Assembly (NCBI GenBank): GCA_965214975.1
Contig: OZ244055.1
Span: 3,743,672-3,807,671, forward strand
DNA: 64,000 nt
Direction of reading: 5' to 3'
Source of the DNA: JAJEBT01 sp965214975
GTDB lineage: Bacteria; Pseudomonadota; Alphaproteobacteria; MPNO01; UBA830
The position numbers and the translations under genes were made by a program. Below are positions 1 through 7,247 of this stretch, piece after piece. The notes under the pieces are model-generated. The model did not search any database and was not told where the DNA came from. It worked only from the letters and a program-made list of their open reading frames with translations. The stretch's first letter is position 1; each line of letters starts with the position of its first letter.

Positions 1-758
1 AGGATTTCCAGGCAGGCTTCGGCGAGACGGGCGTCGTCGTCGCGCGGCAGCACGACCAGGCCGAGCCTGGCGGCGACGATCGCCGTCCCGATCTCGGCGA
101 CGAGATCCTCGAGCGCCCGGGCGCGGCGGTCGTCCGCGCCGTCCGCCGCTCCGGTTCGGGCCAGCCGCCCCGGCGCTCCGGTCCAGCGGACCAGTTCGCG
201 CGCGAGCGTCGAATGGTAGCCGTCCTCGGTTCGGAACAGATGCCGATCCGGCATGTGGACGCGATCGGCACGCGGGTCGTAGCGTGCCTCGTCGCTCCCG
301 TGCCGCACGTCCGCCTCGGACGCCCGCACGAACGCGTCCATGAGCTCGTATCGCTCGTGGAGCGGCGGGATGTCCGTCCTTCCGACGAGATAGCGGGCTG
401 GAATCCCGTCGACCAGATCCGCGTTGAAGACGCGATGCAGCCTCGTGACCGGCTTGGCTCCCCGCCTCGCCGCACCGCGAACCAGCACGGGAGCCCCGTC
501 GCCCGTGCCGCCCCGGACGCGTCCGCCCAGCTCGGCCGCTCGGCGAGCCGTCATCCAGCACGACGACATGTAGCAGTCCCCCTTCGCGGCCGTCCACAGC
601 GAGAGAGCGCTGACGCCCCTCCAGAGGCGTCCGCTGCTCTGCAGCGGCAGCCCCGCCGGCTCGCCGTCCGGATCGGTCGGCGCCTCCCACGGCCGCCCGC
701 CGTCGTGAAGCAGATCGATCAAGGGCGCCGCGATCTCGGCGCGGATGTCCGGGTCCAT
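1..758 (-). CDS. ArdC-like antirestriction protein, C-terminus beyond window edge
   Basis: The reading frame opens at the ATG at 756-758 behind GAGGAACCTGTC, a good ribosome binding site, and stays open for 252 codons to the window edge, so the 3' end is missing. The pattern RGVSALSLWTAAKG, WMTARRAAELGGRVR and HRVFNADLVDGIP is typical of ArdC proteins, which have an N-terminal ssDNA-binding domain and a C-terminal zincin-like metallopeptidase domain and protect incoming plasmid DNA from host restriction. The usual HExxH zinc motif reads RELVR at residues 187-191: the glutamate is kept but both histidines are arginine, so metal-dependent catalysis looks lost while the ssDNA-binding half appears intact. 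It lies next to a recombinase, as expected in a mobile element. Family assignment is confident; the inactivity is inferred from the missing ligands. Confidence 0.8.
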   Translation of the reverse strand, partial: MDPDIRAEIAAPLIDLLHDGGRPWEAPTDPDGEPAGLPLQSSGRLWRGVSALSLWTAAKGDCYMSSCWMTARRAAELGGRVRGGTGDGAPVLVRGAARRGAKPVTRLHRVFNADLVDGIPARYLVGRTDIPPLHERYELMDAFVRASEADVRHGSDEARYDPRADRVHMPDRHLFRTEDGYHSTLARELVRWTGAPGRLARTGAADGADDRRARALEDLVAEIGTAIVAARLGLVVLPRDDDARLAEACLEI

Positions 759-933
759 GACAGGTTCCTCCCTGGTTCGCCGGATGCGCCGCACCCGTTT
801 CCGCCGCCGTTCCGCCGGCGTCCCGCGCCGGCGCATCTTTCCATGCCCGTCGTCACCGGGCGGCGTGCCATGCGCGTGGCGCGCTTCGTCCGGCGAGCGG
901 GTTCCGGGCCGCGTCCGTCCGTTCGCCCCCCGC

Positions 934-2532
934 TTACGGCGCGCCCCGCCGCAGCACGTCCGCGTCCGGGCCGTCGCGCAGCGCCATGGCGATCAGCGCC
1001 GCCTCGTCGAACCGCACCGCGATTGCGGGCTTCCGCGCCGTCCGTCCGCGGGAGATCTCGATGCGCTCGACGAGATCCCGCACGACGAGCAGCGCGTCGT
1101 GGCGGGCCTGCGGGTCGACGCCCCCCGCCGCGCGGACCAGCAGCTCGGCCCGCGACTGCAGCCGGTTCCAGAGCTCCCGCGCCGGGCGCCGGTCCGCGGC
1201 GACGCCCTCGATCTCCCTCAGGCGCCTCCGCAGGCCCGCCAGATCCCGTTCGAGCTCGGTCACCCGCCGCCGGACGGTGTCGCCGCGATCCCCGATCTCG
1301 ATGCTCTCGATCAGGTTCCCGAGCCTCCCCTCGACGGCCGCGATCCGCTTCCCGACGGTCCGGCGCTCGGCCTCGAGGGTCTCGTCCGCCCGCCCCAGCA
1401 CCGCGGGCCAGTCCGCCCCGTGGGCGACGAACTCGCCGAGACGCGCCAGGACCGCCGCCTCGACGGCCGCCACCGGAACCGATCCCCGGGAATCGCACAG
1501 CCCTCCCTCCCGGCGCGAGAGACACGAATAGCGCGCGGCGTTGTGGATCGTCGCCCTCCCGCCGCAGTGCCCGCACCGCATCCGGGCGGTCAGCGGCCGG
1601 GGATCCCCCCGCCGCCCGGCCGCGCCGCGCCCCTGGCCGGCGTCCCTCCGCAGCTGCACCCGGTCCCAGAGGTCGTCGTCGACGATCCGCAGCTCCTCGA
1701 CCTGCGTCACGGTCCACTCGCTCCGGTCCACGGTCCGCGTCCTCCGGCGCCCGGTGCCGGGATCCCGGCGCGACCGCGTCCGCCCGAACATCAGGACGCC
1801 GCGGTAGAGATCGTTGCAGACGATGCCGTTCCTGCGCTGCCGGTGCCCGGTGATCGTGATCGCCTTCCATTCCCCGCCCCGAGGCGCCGGAATTCCCTCG
1901 GTGTTGAGCCGCGCCGCGATCCAGCGCGAGCCCCGGCCGGCCGCGTACCAGCGGAAGATCCGGCGCACCACCTCCGCCTGCTCGGGCACGATCTCCCGAA
2001 GCCCGCGGACCACGCGCCCGTCGGCATCGATCCTCGGCGCCGCGCGGTATCCGTAGGACACGCCGCCGGCGGCTCTCCCGGCGCGGATGTTGCCCTCCAT
2101 GCCGCGCCGGGTCTTCGCCACGAGCGCCGCCACGAACTCCTCGTTCATCACCCCCTTCAGGCCCACGTGCAGGGGATTGACCACGCCCTCCTGAACGGTC
2201 TCGAGGACCACGTCGCGGTACGCCCAGCGCTTGTACAGCGAGGCCAGGTCGGCGAGGTCGCGGCTGATCCTGTCGAGGGCCTCGGCGAGGACGACGTCGA
2301 CCTCCCCGTCGTCGCACGCCCGAAGCAGCTCCGCCAGCCCCGACCGGCCATGCATCGACGTCCCCGTCTCGGCCCGGTCGACGTACACGGTCACGTCGAC
2401 GTCGCGCCCGGCGACGTGCCTGCGGCAGAGCGCCACCTGGTCCTCGATCGACCGGGGGTTCTGCTGCGCGGTGGAGTACCGCGCGTACACGGCGTACCGC
2501 GCCCGCTCCGAACTGGACATGACGGGATGCAT
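934..2532 (-). CDS. large serine recombinase
   Basis: A 532-residue site-specific recombinase of the large serine (resolvase/invertase-type) family. The N-terminal catalytic domain starts with YAVYARYST, placing the nucleophilic serine at residue 20, followed by SIEDQ and the LDRISRD segment. The middle is the recombinase domain (GYRAAPRIDADGRVV onward). A zinc ribbon with two cysteine pairs (MRCGHCGG, then YSCLSRREGGLCDS) sits near residues 315-350, and a charged helical region follows. The length fits integrases of phages and conjugative elements. ATGs at 2532 and 2520 are both possible; neither has a strong ribosome binding site. It probably moved this island or a nested element. Its att sites could not be identified because one boundary lies outside the window. 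Confidence 0.9.
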   Translation of the reverse strand: MHPVMSSSERARYAVYARYSTAQQNPRSIEDQVALCRRHVAGRDVDVTVYVDRAETGTSMHGRSGLAELLRACDDGEVDVVLAEALDRISRDLADLASLYKRWAYRDVVLETVQEGVVNPLHVGLKGVMNEEFVAALVAKTRRGMEGNIRAGRAAGGVSYGYRAAPRIDADGRVVRGLREIVPEQAEVVRRIFRWYAAGRGSRWIAARLNTEGIPAPRGGEWKAITITGHRQRRNGIVCNDLYRGVLMFGRTRSRRDPGTGRRRTRTVDRSEWTVTQVEELRIVDDDLWDRVQLRRDAGQGRGAAGRRGDPRPLTARMRCGHCGGRATIHNAARYSCLSRREGGLCDSRGSVPVAAVEAAVLARLGEFVAHGADWPAVLGRADETLEAERRTVGKRIAAVEGRLGNLIESIEIGDRGDTVRRRVTELERDLAGLRRRLREIEGVAADRRPARELWNRLQSRAELLVRAAGGVDPQARHDALLVVRDLVERIEISRGRTARKPAIAVRFDEAALIAMALRDGPDADVLRRGAP

Positions 2533-2614
2533 CCGGTGGTGACGGTGATGGAGATTGGTCCGGGGCGAAGGAGGCTACCCCACCCGCCCGACGATTGCGA
2601 CACGCCGCCAGGAC

Positions 2615-2695
2615 GGTTCCGCCCCCGGTTCCGTCGGCGATTCGGGGTTCCGGCGAAGCCGGTCGCGTTTCGCCCCGGCCTTTCGCCGCCGATTC
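2615..2695. repeat. dispersed intergenic repeat, family A
   Basis: The stretch runs from the CCGGTTCCGTCGGCG motif to CTTTTCGCCGCCGAT-like sequence and closely resembles spacers at about 38214-38290 and 44606-44690. All copies contain GGCGAAGCCGGT and end in TTTCGCCGCC. The copies are noncoding and lie between genes, in the manner of REP or small nonautonomous elements. Boundaries are approximate. Confidence 0.6.
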
Positions 2696-2698
2696 GTG

Positions 2699-2706
2699 TA
2701 CAATTG
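2699..2706 (+). promoter_or_regulatory. -10-like box overlapping a CAATTG site ahead of the methyltransferase gene
   Basis: TACAAT at 2699-2704 is a good -10 hexamer about 55 bases upstream of the methyltransferase start, and it overlaps CAATTG at 2701-2706, the sequence recognised by MunI. No clear -35 is seen at 16-18 bases. If the downstream enzyme pair recognises CAATTG, methylation here could feed back on its own transcription. The overlap is seen directly; the regulatory role is inference. Confidence 0.35.
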
Positions 2707-2758
2707 GAAAATGTGCGCTTGACGCCACAGACCGCTCTCAGCGAGGAGCCCGGAAGCC

Positions 2759-3400
2759 ATGTCCGCATCACTCGTCGTCCCGCCCGACGACCGGACGCCG
2801 GAACAGGCTGCCCGCGCCCCGCGGCGCGCGACCGGGCCCGACCGGCTGTTCCCGGAACTGCCCCGCGAGCGGTTCGACATCATCTACGCCGATCCGCCCT
2901 GGGACTACAAGGGCCAGTTGCAGCACGCCGGTCCCGGCAGCGGGGACACCGGCGGCGCGGCCCGCCACTATCCCACCGTGACCCTCGACCAGCTGAAGGA
3001 ACTGGAAGTCCCGGGGATCGCGGCCGATGACAGCCTGCTCTTCATGTGGTCCACGAGTCCGCACCTGGACCAGGCCGTCGATCTCGGCAAGGCGTGGGGG
3101 TTCGCGTGGGCCACGGTCGCGTTCGTGTGGGACAAGGTCCGCGTCAACCCCGGCTTCTACACGATGAGCCAGTGCGAGCTCTGCCTTGTCTTCAAGCACG
3201 GGAAGATCCCCGGCCCGCGGGGGGCGCGGAACGTCCGGCAACTGGTGAGCCAAAAGCGCAACGGCCACTCCGAGAAACCCCGGGAGGTCCGCAGGCGGAT
3301 CGAGGCCATGTTTCCGCTCTCCAGGAAGATCGAGCTGTTCGCCCGGCTTCCGGCCCTGGACGGCTGGACCATGTGGGGGCTCGACGCTCATGGCTCGTGA
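2759..3400 (+). CDS. MT-A70-type adenine-N6 DNA methyltransferase of a MunI-like system
   Basis: A 213-residue enzyme that should transfer a methyl group from S-adenosylmethionine to adenine N6 in DNA. The catalytic motif DPPW is at residues 45-48 within FDIIYADPPWDY, and the later segments LLFMWSTSPHL, WDKVRVNPGFYTMSQCE and SRKIELFAR are typical of the MT-A70 family. M.MunI belongs to this family, and the next gene resembles EcoRI/MunI nucleases, so this is read as the protective half of a type II restriction-modification pair. The ATG at 2759 follows GAGGAGCCCGGAAGCC. The stop overlaps the start of the nuclease gene by 11 bases, so the two are translationally linked. Prophage orphan methylases share the fold, but the nuclease partner favours restriction-modification. 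Confidence 0.88.
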   Translation: MSASLVVPPDDRTPEQAARAPRRATGPDRLFPELPRERFDIIYADPPWDYKGQLQHAGPGSGDTGGAARHYPTVTLDQLKELEVPGIAADDSLLFMWSTSPHLDQAVDLGKAWGFAWATVAFVWDKVRVNPGFYTMSQCELCLVFKHGKIPGPRGARNVRQLVSQKRNGHSEKPREVRRRIEAMFPLSRKIELFARLPALDGWTMWGLDAHGS

Positions 3401-3917
3401 ACATCTGTCCGGGCGCGACGAATGGCAGGGAAAAGGGGCTGCACGGGGCGCGGGCGCGGAGGACGTGTTTCACGCGATCATGCGCCCGCATCTGACGGGC
3501 CTGGGCATGGAACCGACCCGTCGCCCGACAACGCTCTCCGGCATCTACGGGAAAACCGGGACGGGACGACCGCACGGCATTCGCCCGGAGTACGAGATCC
3601 GCAATCCGGCGACCGGCAAGCGCATATGGGTCGAGATCAAGCGTCAGCGGGCATCGGGGAACGCCCACGAGAGAGCGTGCAAGTACTTCATGCCCGGCAT
3701 CGTCCGGTCGGCCCGCGAGATCGGGAAGCACCCCCCGGGCGTGATCCCCTTCTGGCTGGTCTTCACCAACGGGATCGCCCGCGACCCGGTTTATCGGCAG
3801 GAGATCACGCACTGGTTCCGGGATTGCGAGTCGAATGTCATGCTGTGGCGGTCAGTGGACGACCACGAGGAAATCATGGCGCACTTCGACACCTGCATCG
3901 CCCCGTTGCTCGAATGA
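3390..3917 (+). CDS. EcoRI/MunI-like type II restriction endonuclease
   Basis: A 175-residue protein overlapping the end of the methyltransferase gene. It has a PD-(D/E)XK-like core: Pro66-Glu67 in GIRPEYEI, then Glu82-Ile83-Lys84 in WVEIKRQ. Next comes GNAHERACKY at residues 90-99, which matches the EcoRI segment GNAIERSHKN that carries base-contacting and catalytic-loop residues. Size, motif spacing and the MT-A70 neighbour agree with the EcoRI/MunI structural group, which cuts around a central AATT. The exact outer bases are not known from sequence. At about 175 residues it is short for the group (MunI about 200, EcoRI 277), but the frame is intact and no truncation is evident. It should cleave unmethylated incoming DNA. 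Confidence 0.75.
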   Translation: MAREHLSGRDEWQGKGAARGAGAEDVFHAIMRPHLTGLGMEPTRRPTTLSGIYGKTGTGRPHGIRPEYEIRNPATGKRIWVEIKRQRASGNAHERACKYFMPGIVRSAREIGKHPPGVIPFWLVFTNGIARDPVYRQEITHWFRDCESNVMLWRSVDDHEEIMAHFDTCIAPLLE

Positions 3918-3929
3918 CCCGCGGCCCTG

Positions 3930-4345
3930 AAACCGATCCCCCGGGCGCCGGGCCCGCGATCCGGAGGCGCCCCCGCCGCTGACGTCGTTCCGGGCCCGTC
4001 CCGCGCCTCGCTCCGCAGCCAGTCCAGGAACGGCACGTTCCAGTTGACCCCGCCGCCGCGGTACTCCCAGAAGACGGCGAAGACGTCCCGGTCGGAAACC
4101 CCGGCCGCGGTCCGGTTCTCCGTGCGATCCGGCCCGTCGCGCGGCCGCCCGTCGCCGGGGCCGTCCGGCCCGCTCTCCCGCCCGGCGGCGACGGCGTCGG
4201 GCAGGTCGCCCTTGCGTTCCGGGTGCTCGGACCGGATCACCGCCCTGACCGTCCCGGCGACGATCCACGGCGTCATCCATTCGCTCTCCATCGTCCGGAT
4301 GACGTCCGACGCACTCTCCAGGATCTCCGTCCGCGAATCGTTCAT
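3930..4345 (-). pseudogene. decayed copy of the hypothetical gene downstream of parB
   Basis: The reading frame from MNDSRTEILES through TPWIVAGTVRAVIRSEHP and VNWNVPFLDWLRSEAR matches the intact gene at 11108-12115 almost residue for residue, but it lacks the middle stretch after KGDLP and the whole C-terminal half. It runs into the restriction endonuclease gene on the opposite strand. The intact copy overlaps parB in a different frame, whereas here the two are fused in one frame, which confirms rearrangement. It also contains a run of nine C at 4350-4358 just upstream of the ATG. Confidence 0.75.
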
Positions 4346-4600
4346 GACGCCCCCCCCCGCCCCCTTCCGGCGGTCCCGCCCCCTGCCGCGTTCCGCCCAT
4401 GTCAGGAACGCCGCCCGCTCGGCGGGTCCGGCGGCCTTCCACGCGCGCTTGAGGGCGGCCATCCGGGCCTCGGCGGCCGCGGGTGCAGCCCCTCGCCGGA
4501 TTTCCAGGGCCCGGTAGACGCCCCGCCTGGATAGTTCCGTGAGGCACCCGGCCTCCGCCCCGAAGGAAACGGGTGCAATGTTTGCACTCGTTTCGCCAGC
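4346..4600 (-). pseudogene. truncated parB copy
   Basis: The translated pieces ANIAPVSFGAEA, LSRRGVYRALEI and ARMAALKRAWKAAGPAERA match the C-terminal part of the ParB-like protein at 12112-13005. The N-terminal ParB nuclease-fold domain is absent and about 65 residues between the two blocks are deleted. The shared sequence includes the inverted repeat GTGCAATGTTTGCAC, also present in the intact copy near 12519. Together with the neighbouring pseudogene it forms a same-orientation repeat that brackets the defence cassette. Confidence 0.75.
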
Positions 4601-4813
4601 CGCCCCCGCCCGGCACAGCCCCGGGCGAGGGTTTCTGCGTGGCACAAGGCAGACGATGGAGGGTGCAGATGGCTTGGTGTTTCGTCGGTATCGATTCGGC
4701 GGAATCCATCCGAGCACGCGGGCGCTGCCCGAGGGCCGGGTGCCATTCAGGCGTGCTCATCCAAAGGCGGCTACGACGCCGATCCGACGCAACTGGCGGT
4801 GGTCGCCCGTTAG

Positions 4814-4933
4814 CTGTTGCGCCCTGGGACTACCGGGAAAGGGGCATTCAGGACGTGGGGGTTCAGCCAATGACGGACCCAAGAAGGGGGGCGCGTTGCG
4901 CACTGTTGCGCCTGGTGACTATCGGACGAAGGG
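4814..4933 (+). repeat. pair of direct repeats upstream of the sigma-factor gene
   Basis: Two imperfect 31-base repeats, 4814-4844 and 4903-4933, share CTGTTGCGCC, TGG-ACTA-CGG and a purine-rich AAGGG end. They start 89 bases apart in the otherwise noncoding stretch before the sigma-factor gene. They could be regulator binding sites for the cassette or remnants of an insertion. Confidence 0.5.
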
Positions 4934-4991
4934 ACAGTTGGGAGCGAGTGTCAGATCACGAGAATACAGGATGAGCGACCGAGGGGAGCAG

Positions 4992-5675
4992 ATGAACGCT
5001 GCGGCGGAGTTGCTTGAGAAAGCACAGAAAGCCGCCAATCGGGGTGATGTGATCGAAATGCTCGAAGTCCTAACCGCGAGTCGTTACCTTGATGGCGTGA
5101 CCCGCCGACTTCAAGAGAAGTGGGGCAGGTCTCTACCGTGGACTGAGATCGACGACTGCATCGCGCAGTCGGTGGACGCGGCGTGTGCGGCCGTGACGGG
5201 TGGCCGGCCAATTCGAAGTCTTGGCGGCTGGCTCTGGAAATCGGCCCACAACATCGCAGACGACAAGTGGCGGTTTGACCATGGTCGTCGTGCGAAGCTC
5301 GATGACACCAAGGTGCGGAGCGCGTCGGAGACAGGTGAAACGGATCAGGAGCGGGAGAGCCGCCAAGAACTCGAAGGGTTGCGCCGGAAGGAGGCGATCC
5401 GGCTGGCGCGGGAGCTCCTACCGCGGATTGGCGAAGGACAAATCCTGGACGTGATGGAGCTCGTGATCGATGCAGCGGAGGACCGACTACCTGACCTGCC
5501 CGCGTCCTCGATTGCAGAAGCGCTTGGAATCTCGAAATCCGCCGCCCGGATGCTCGTTTCAAGGGGAATGAAGCGCCTCAGCCGCTTGGCAGAACAGGCG
5601 GGAGGCGAGGCACCGACAGGCCTTCCAGAACTAGACACAGACGCGGAAGAAGAGGAGGACGACGATGCGAGATGA
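4992..5675 (+). CDS. sigma-70-family (ECF-like) factor of the defence cassette
   Basis: A 227-residue protein with the layout of a small sigma factor. The N-terminal half has a region-2-like segment (DDCIAQSVDAACAAV, then LGGWLWKSAHNIADDKWR). The C-terminal helix-turn-helix of region 4 reads SSIAEALGISKSAARMLVSR. The protein ends in an acidic tail of Asp and Glu. The ATG at 4992 is chosen because GAGGGGAGCAG stands just before it; an in-frame ATG at 4971 lacks this. It overlaps the next gene by 11 bases, so sigma factor and ParB-like protein are probably co-translated. A dedicated sigma factor inside a DNA-modification cassette is unusual. It may switch on this operon or phage-responsive genes, or act as an RNA-polymerase adaptor; no target promoter is recognised here. 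Confidence 0.75.
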   Translation: MNAAAELLEKAQKAANRGDVIEMLEVLTASRYLDGVTRRLQEKWGRSLPWTEIDDCIAQSVDAACAAVTGGRPIRSLGGWLWKSAHNIADDKWRFDHGRRAKLDDTKVRSASETGETDQERESRQELEGLRRKEAIRLARELLPRIGEGQILDVMELVIDAAEDRLPDLPASSIAEALGISKSAARMLVSRGMKRLSRLAEQAGGEAPTGLPELDTDAEEEEDDDAR

Positions 5676-7243
5676 AATCAGGAACAGCCTAGCGGAATTG
5701 CTGCGTTCGGCGGAAGCAATGTCCTCGGATATCAGCGCGACGGTCGAGGAGATCCTGCGCGAGGGTCTTGAGAACCCGCTTTCGGAAGGCGAGGTCGGCG
5801 CCCTCCTCACTAGGGTCGTCGAGGTCGTTCGGAGAGGTGCGACAAGTCGCGGCGACCGGGGGGCAGTGGAGCTTCTCGACCGCGAAGCCGAAGCCCTGAT
5901 GGAGCGCCTTCAGGAGGTGCGAGCTCAATTGTCTGTTGGCGATGCAACGAACGGTCCGGGAAACAAGGTTCCGGAGCCCGCCGGGCGACGTGAGGCGCGG
6001 GGCAGTGGCGGATCACGTCTACGCTTGCGGCCCCATGACGGGATCGACTTGAGGCCGGTACGACCTGTGCCCGTCTTCCACGAACGGCCGGTCGCGGTGA
6101 CAGAGGGCTTTGTGCCGACTCGGAAAATCGAGTTATGGGACCGAAACGAACGGCTGGATATCCACTTCAACCAATTCCAGAAGAAGTTTGGTCGTGGTCC
6201 GAATCCCGAAGAGGTCATGGCGATCATGAAGGGCGAAATGCTTCTGCCGGGCATCACGGAGACTGACCGGTTCGGGATCAGTGCCCTAGCCAAGAGCATA
6301 GCGGTCAATGGGGTGCGCAAGCCTCCCATCATCGATGTGGACGGCAAGCTGCTCGACGGGAACCGCCGGGTAGCTGCCTGCCACCACATCCTGGAGGACA
6401 ACAGCGGTGACTTCGCGCACGAGGAGAAACAGCGGGCGGAATGGTTGAGGGTCTGGCAGCTCACGGAACACGCAACGGACCAAGACCGCGACGCGGTGAT
6501 CGTGTCCCTGAACTTTGAGCCTGACTTCAAGCAGGACTGGCCAGAGTACGTCAAGGCACAGAAGGTCCATGGGCAGTGGGAGACACTGCTGGCGCTGGAG
6601 CCTCGTGCGAATCCCGGCCCCGCACGGCTGAGGGAGATCCGGAAGGAGATCGCGCGGCGGTTTGCGCTCGCCACCGACGAGGTCTCCCGCTACATCAGCA
6701 TGGTCGGCCCTTGCCCACGAGTTCGAGGACTACCACGTTCTGGAACGCTCGAAGGATCGCTACGCCGCGAAGCACCGCGCGTCGGAGTGGTTCCAGTACT
6801 TTGATGAGCTGAACAAGGGGAAGAGCGCCGGAGGCGTCAACTGGTCACTGAACCAGTCCGACAGTTTCAAACACCTCGTGTTCGATATCCTGTACGACGG
6901 CAAGTTCAAGAACTGGCGGCAGATTCGGGACCTGAGATACGTCTACGGGAACGAGGACGCGGTCGGGATCCTGCAGAAGGCGCGTCAAGAGACCGACGTG
7001 GAGGTGGCTCAAGAGCATGTCGACGATGCAGTCAGCATCGCTCGAACGGCCCGCGCGGAGCAACGCCAGACCGGAGCAAACACGAAGATCCGAGTGTTCA
7101 CGGAGTGGTTCCGCGGACTTCCGGTCAAGGCGTTCGACCCGAACGAGTCCGGTTGCGTGACGCAGGAGAACCTGAGGCGTCTCCGGTGCACCTTGAAGCA
7201 TGTCGAGACTTACCTGGAAGCGGGCGCCGCGGCGAGGGCTTAG
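5665..7243 (+). CDS. ParB/sulfiredoxin-fold nuclease-like protein, one frameshift
   Basis: Read through one frameshift this gives a protein of about 525 residues. Residues 1-90 are helical and charged. The ParB/Srx-type domain lies in the middle, with FGISALAKSIAVNGVRKPP and then LLDGNRRVAACHHI, where GNRR matches the GxRR phosphate-binding box. A C-terminal half with no recognised domain follows. The first frame runs to 6804, but the homologous-looking continuation (LAHEFEDYHVLERSKD onward) is in the +1 frame from about 6711. The shift lies at GGCCC, 6706-6710, and one extra C explains it. It may be a real mutation, a sequencing error or frameshifting. The gene is sandwiched between the sigma factor and the SNF2 helicase in one operon, so it is likely a DNA-binding or nicking component, not a partition protein. 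Confidence 0.7.
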
Positions 7244-7247
7244 AGAC

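Noticed and set aside
213..3030. Several long + strand frames of 500-760 codons opposite the recombinase and ArdC genes
   Set aside because: They are Arg- and Pro-rich shadows produced by high GC; the minus strand carries clear recombinase and ArdC motifs.
4350..4358. Nine-C run as another phase-variation tract
   Set aside because: It lies in a truncated pseudogene pair with no functional frame to switch, and is shorter than the other tracts.
4539..4991. N-terminal 150-codon extension of the sigma-factor frame
   Set aside because: It overlaps the decayed parB copy on the other strand and the repeats, has no domain, and a strong ribosome binding site precedes the ATG at 4992.
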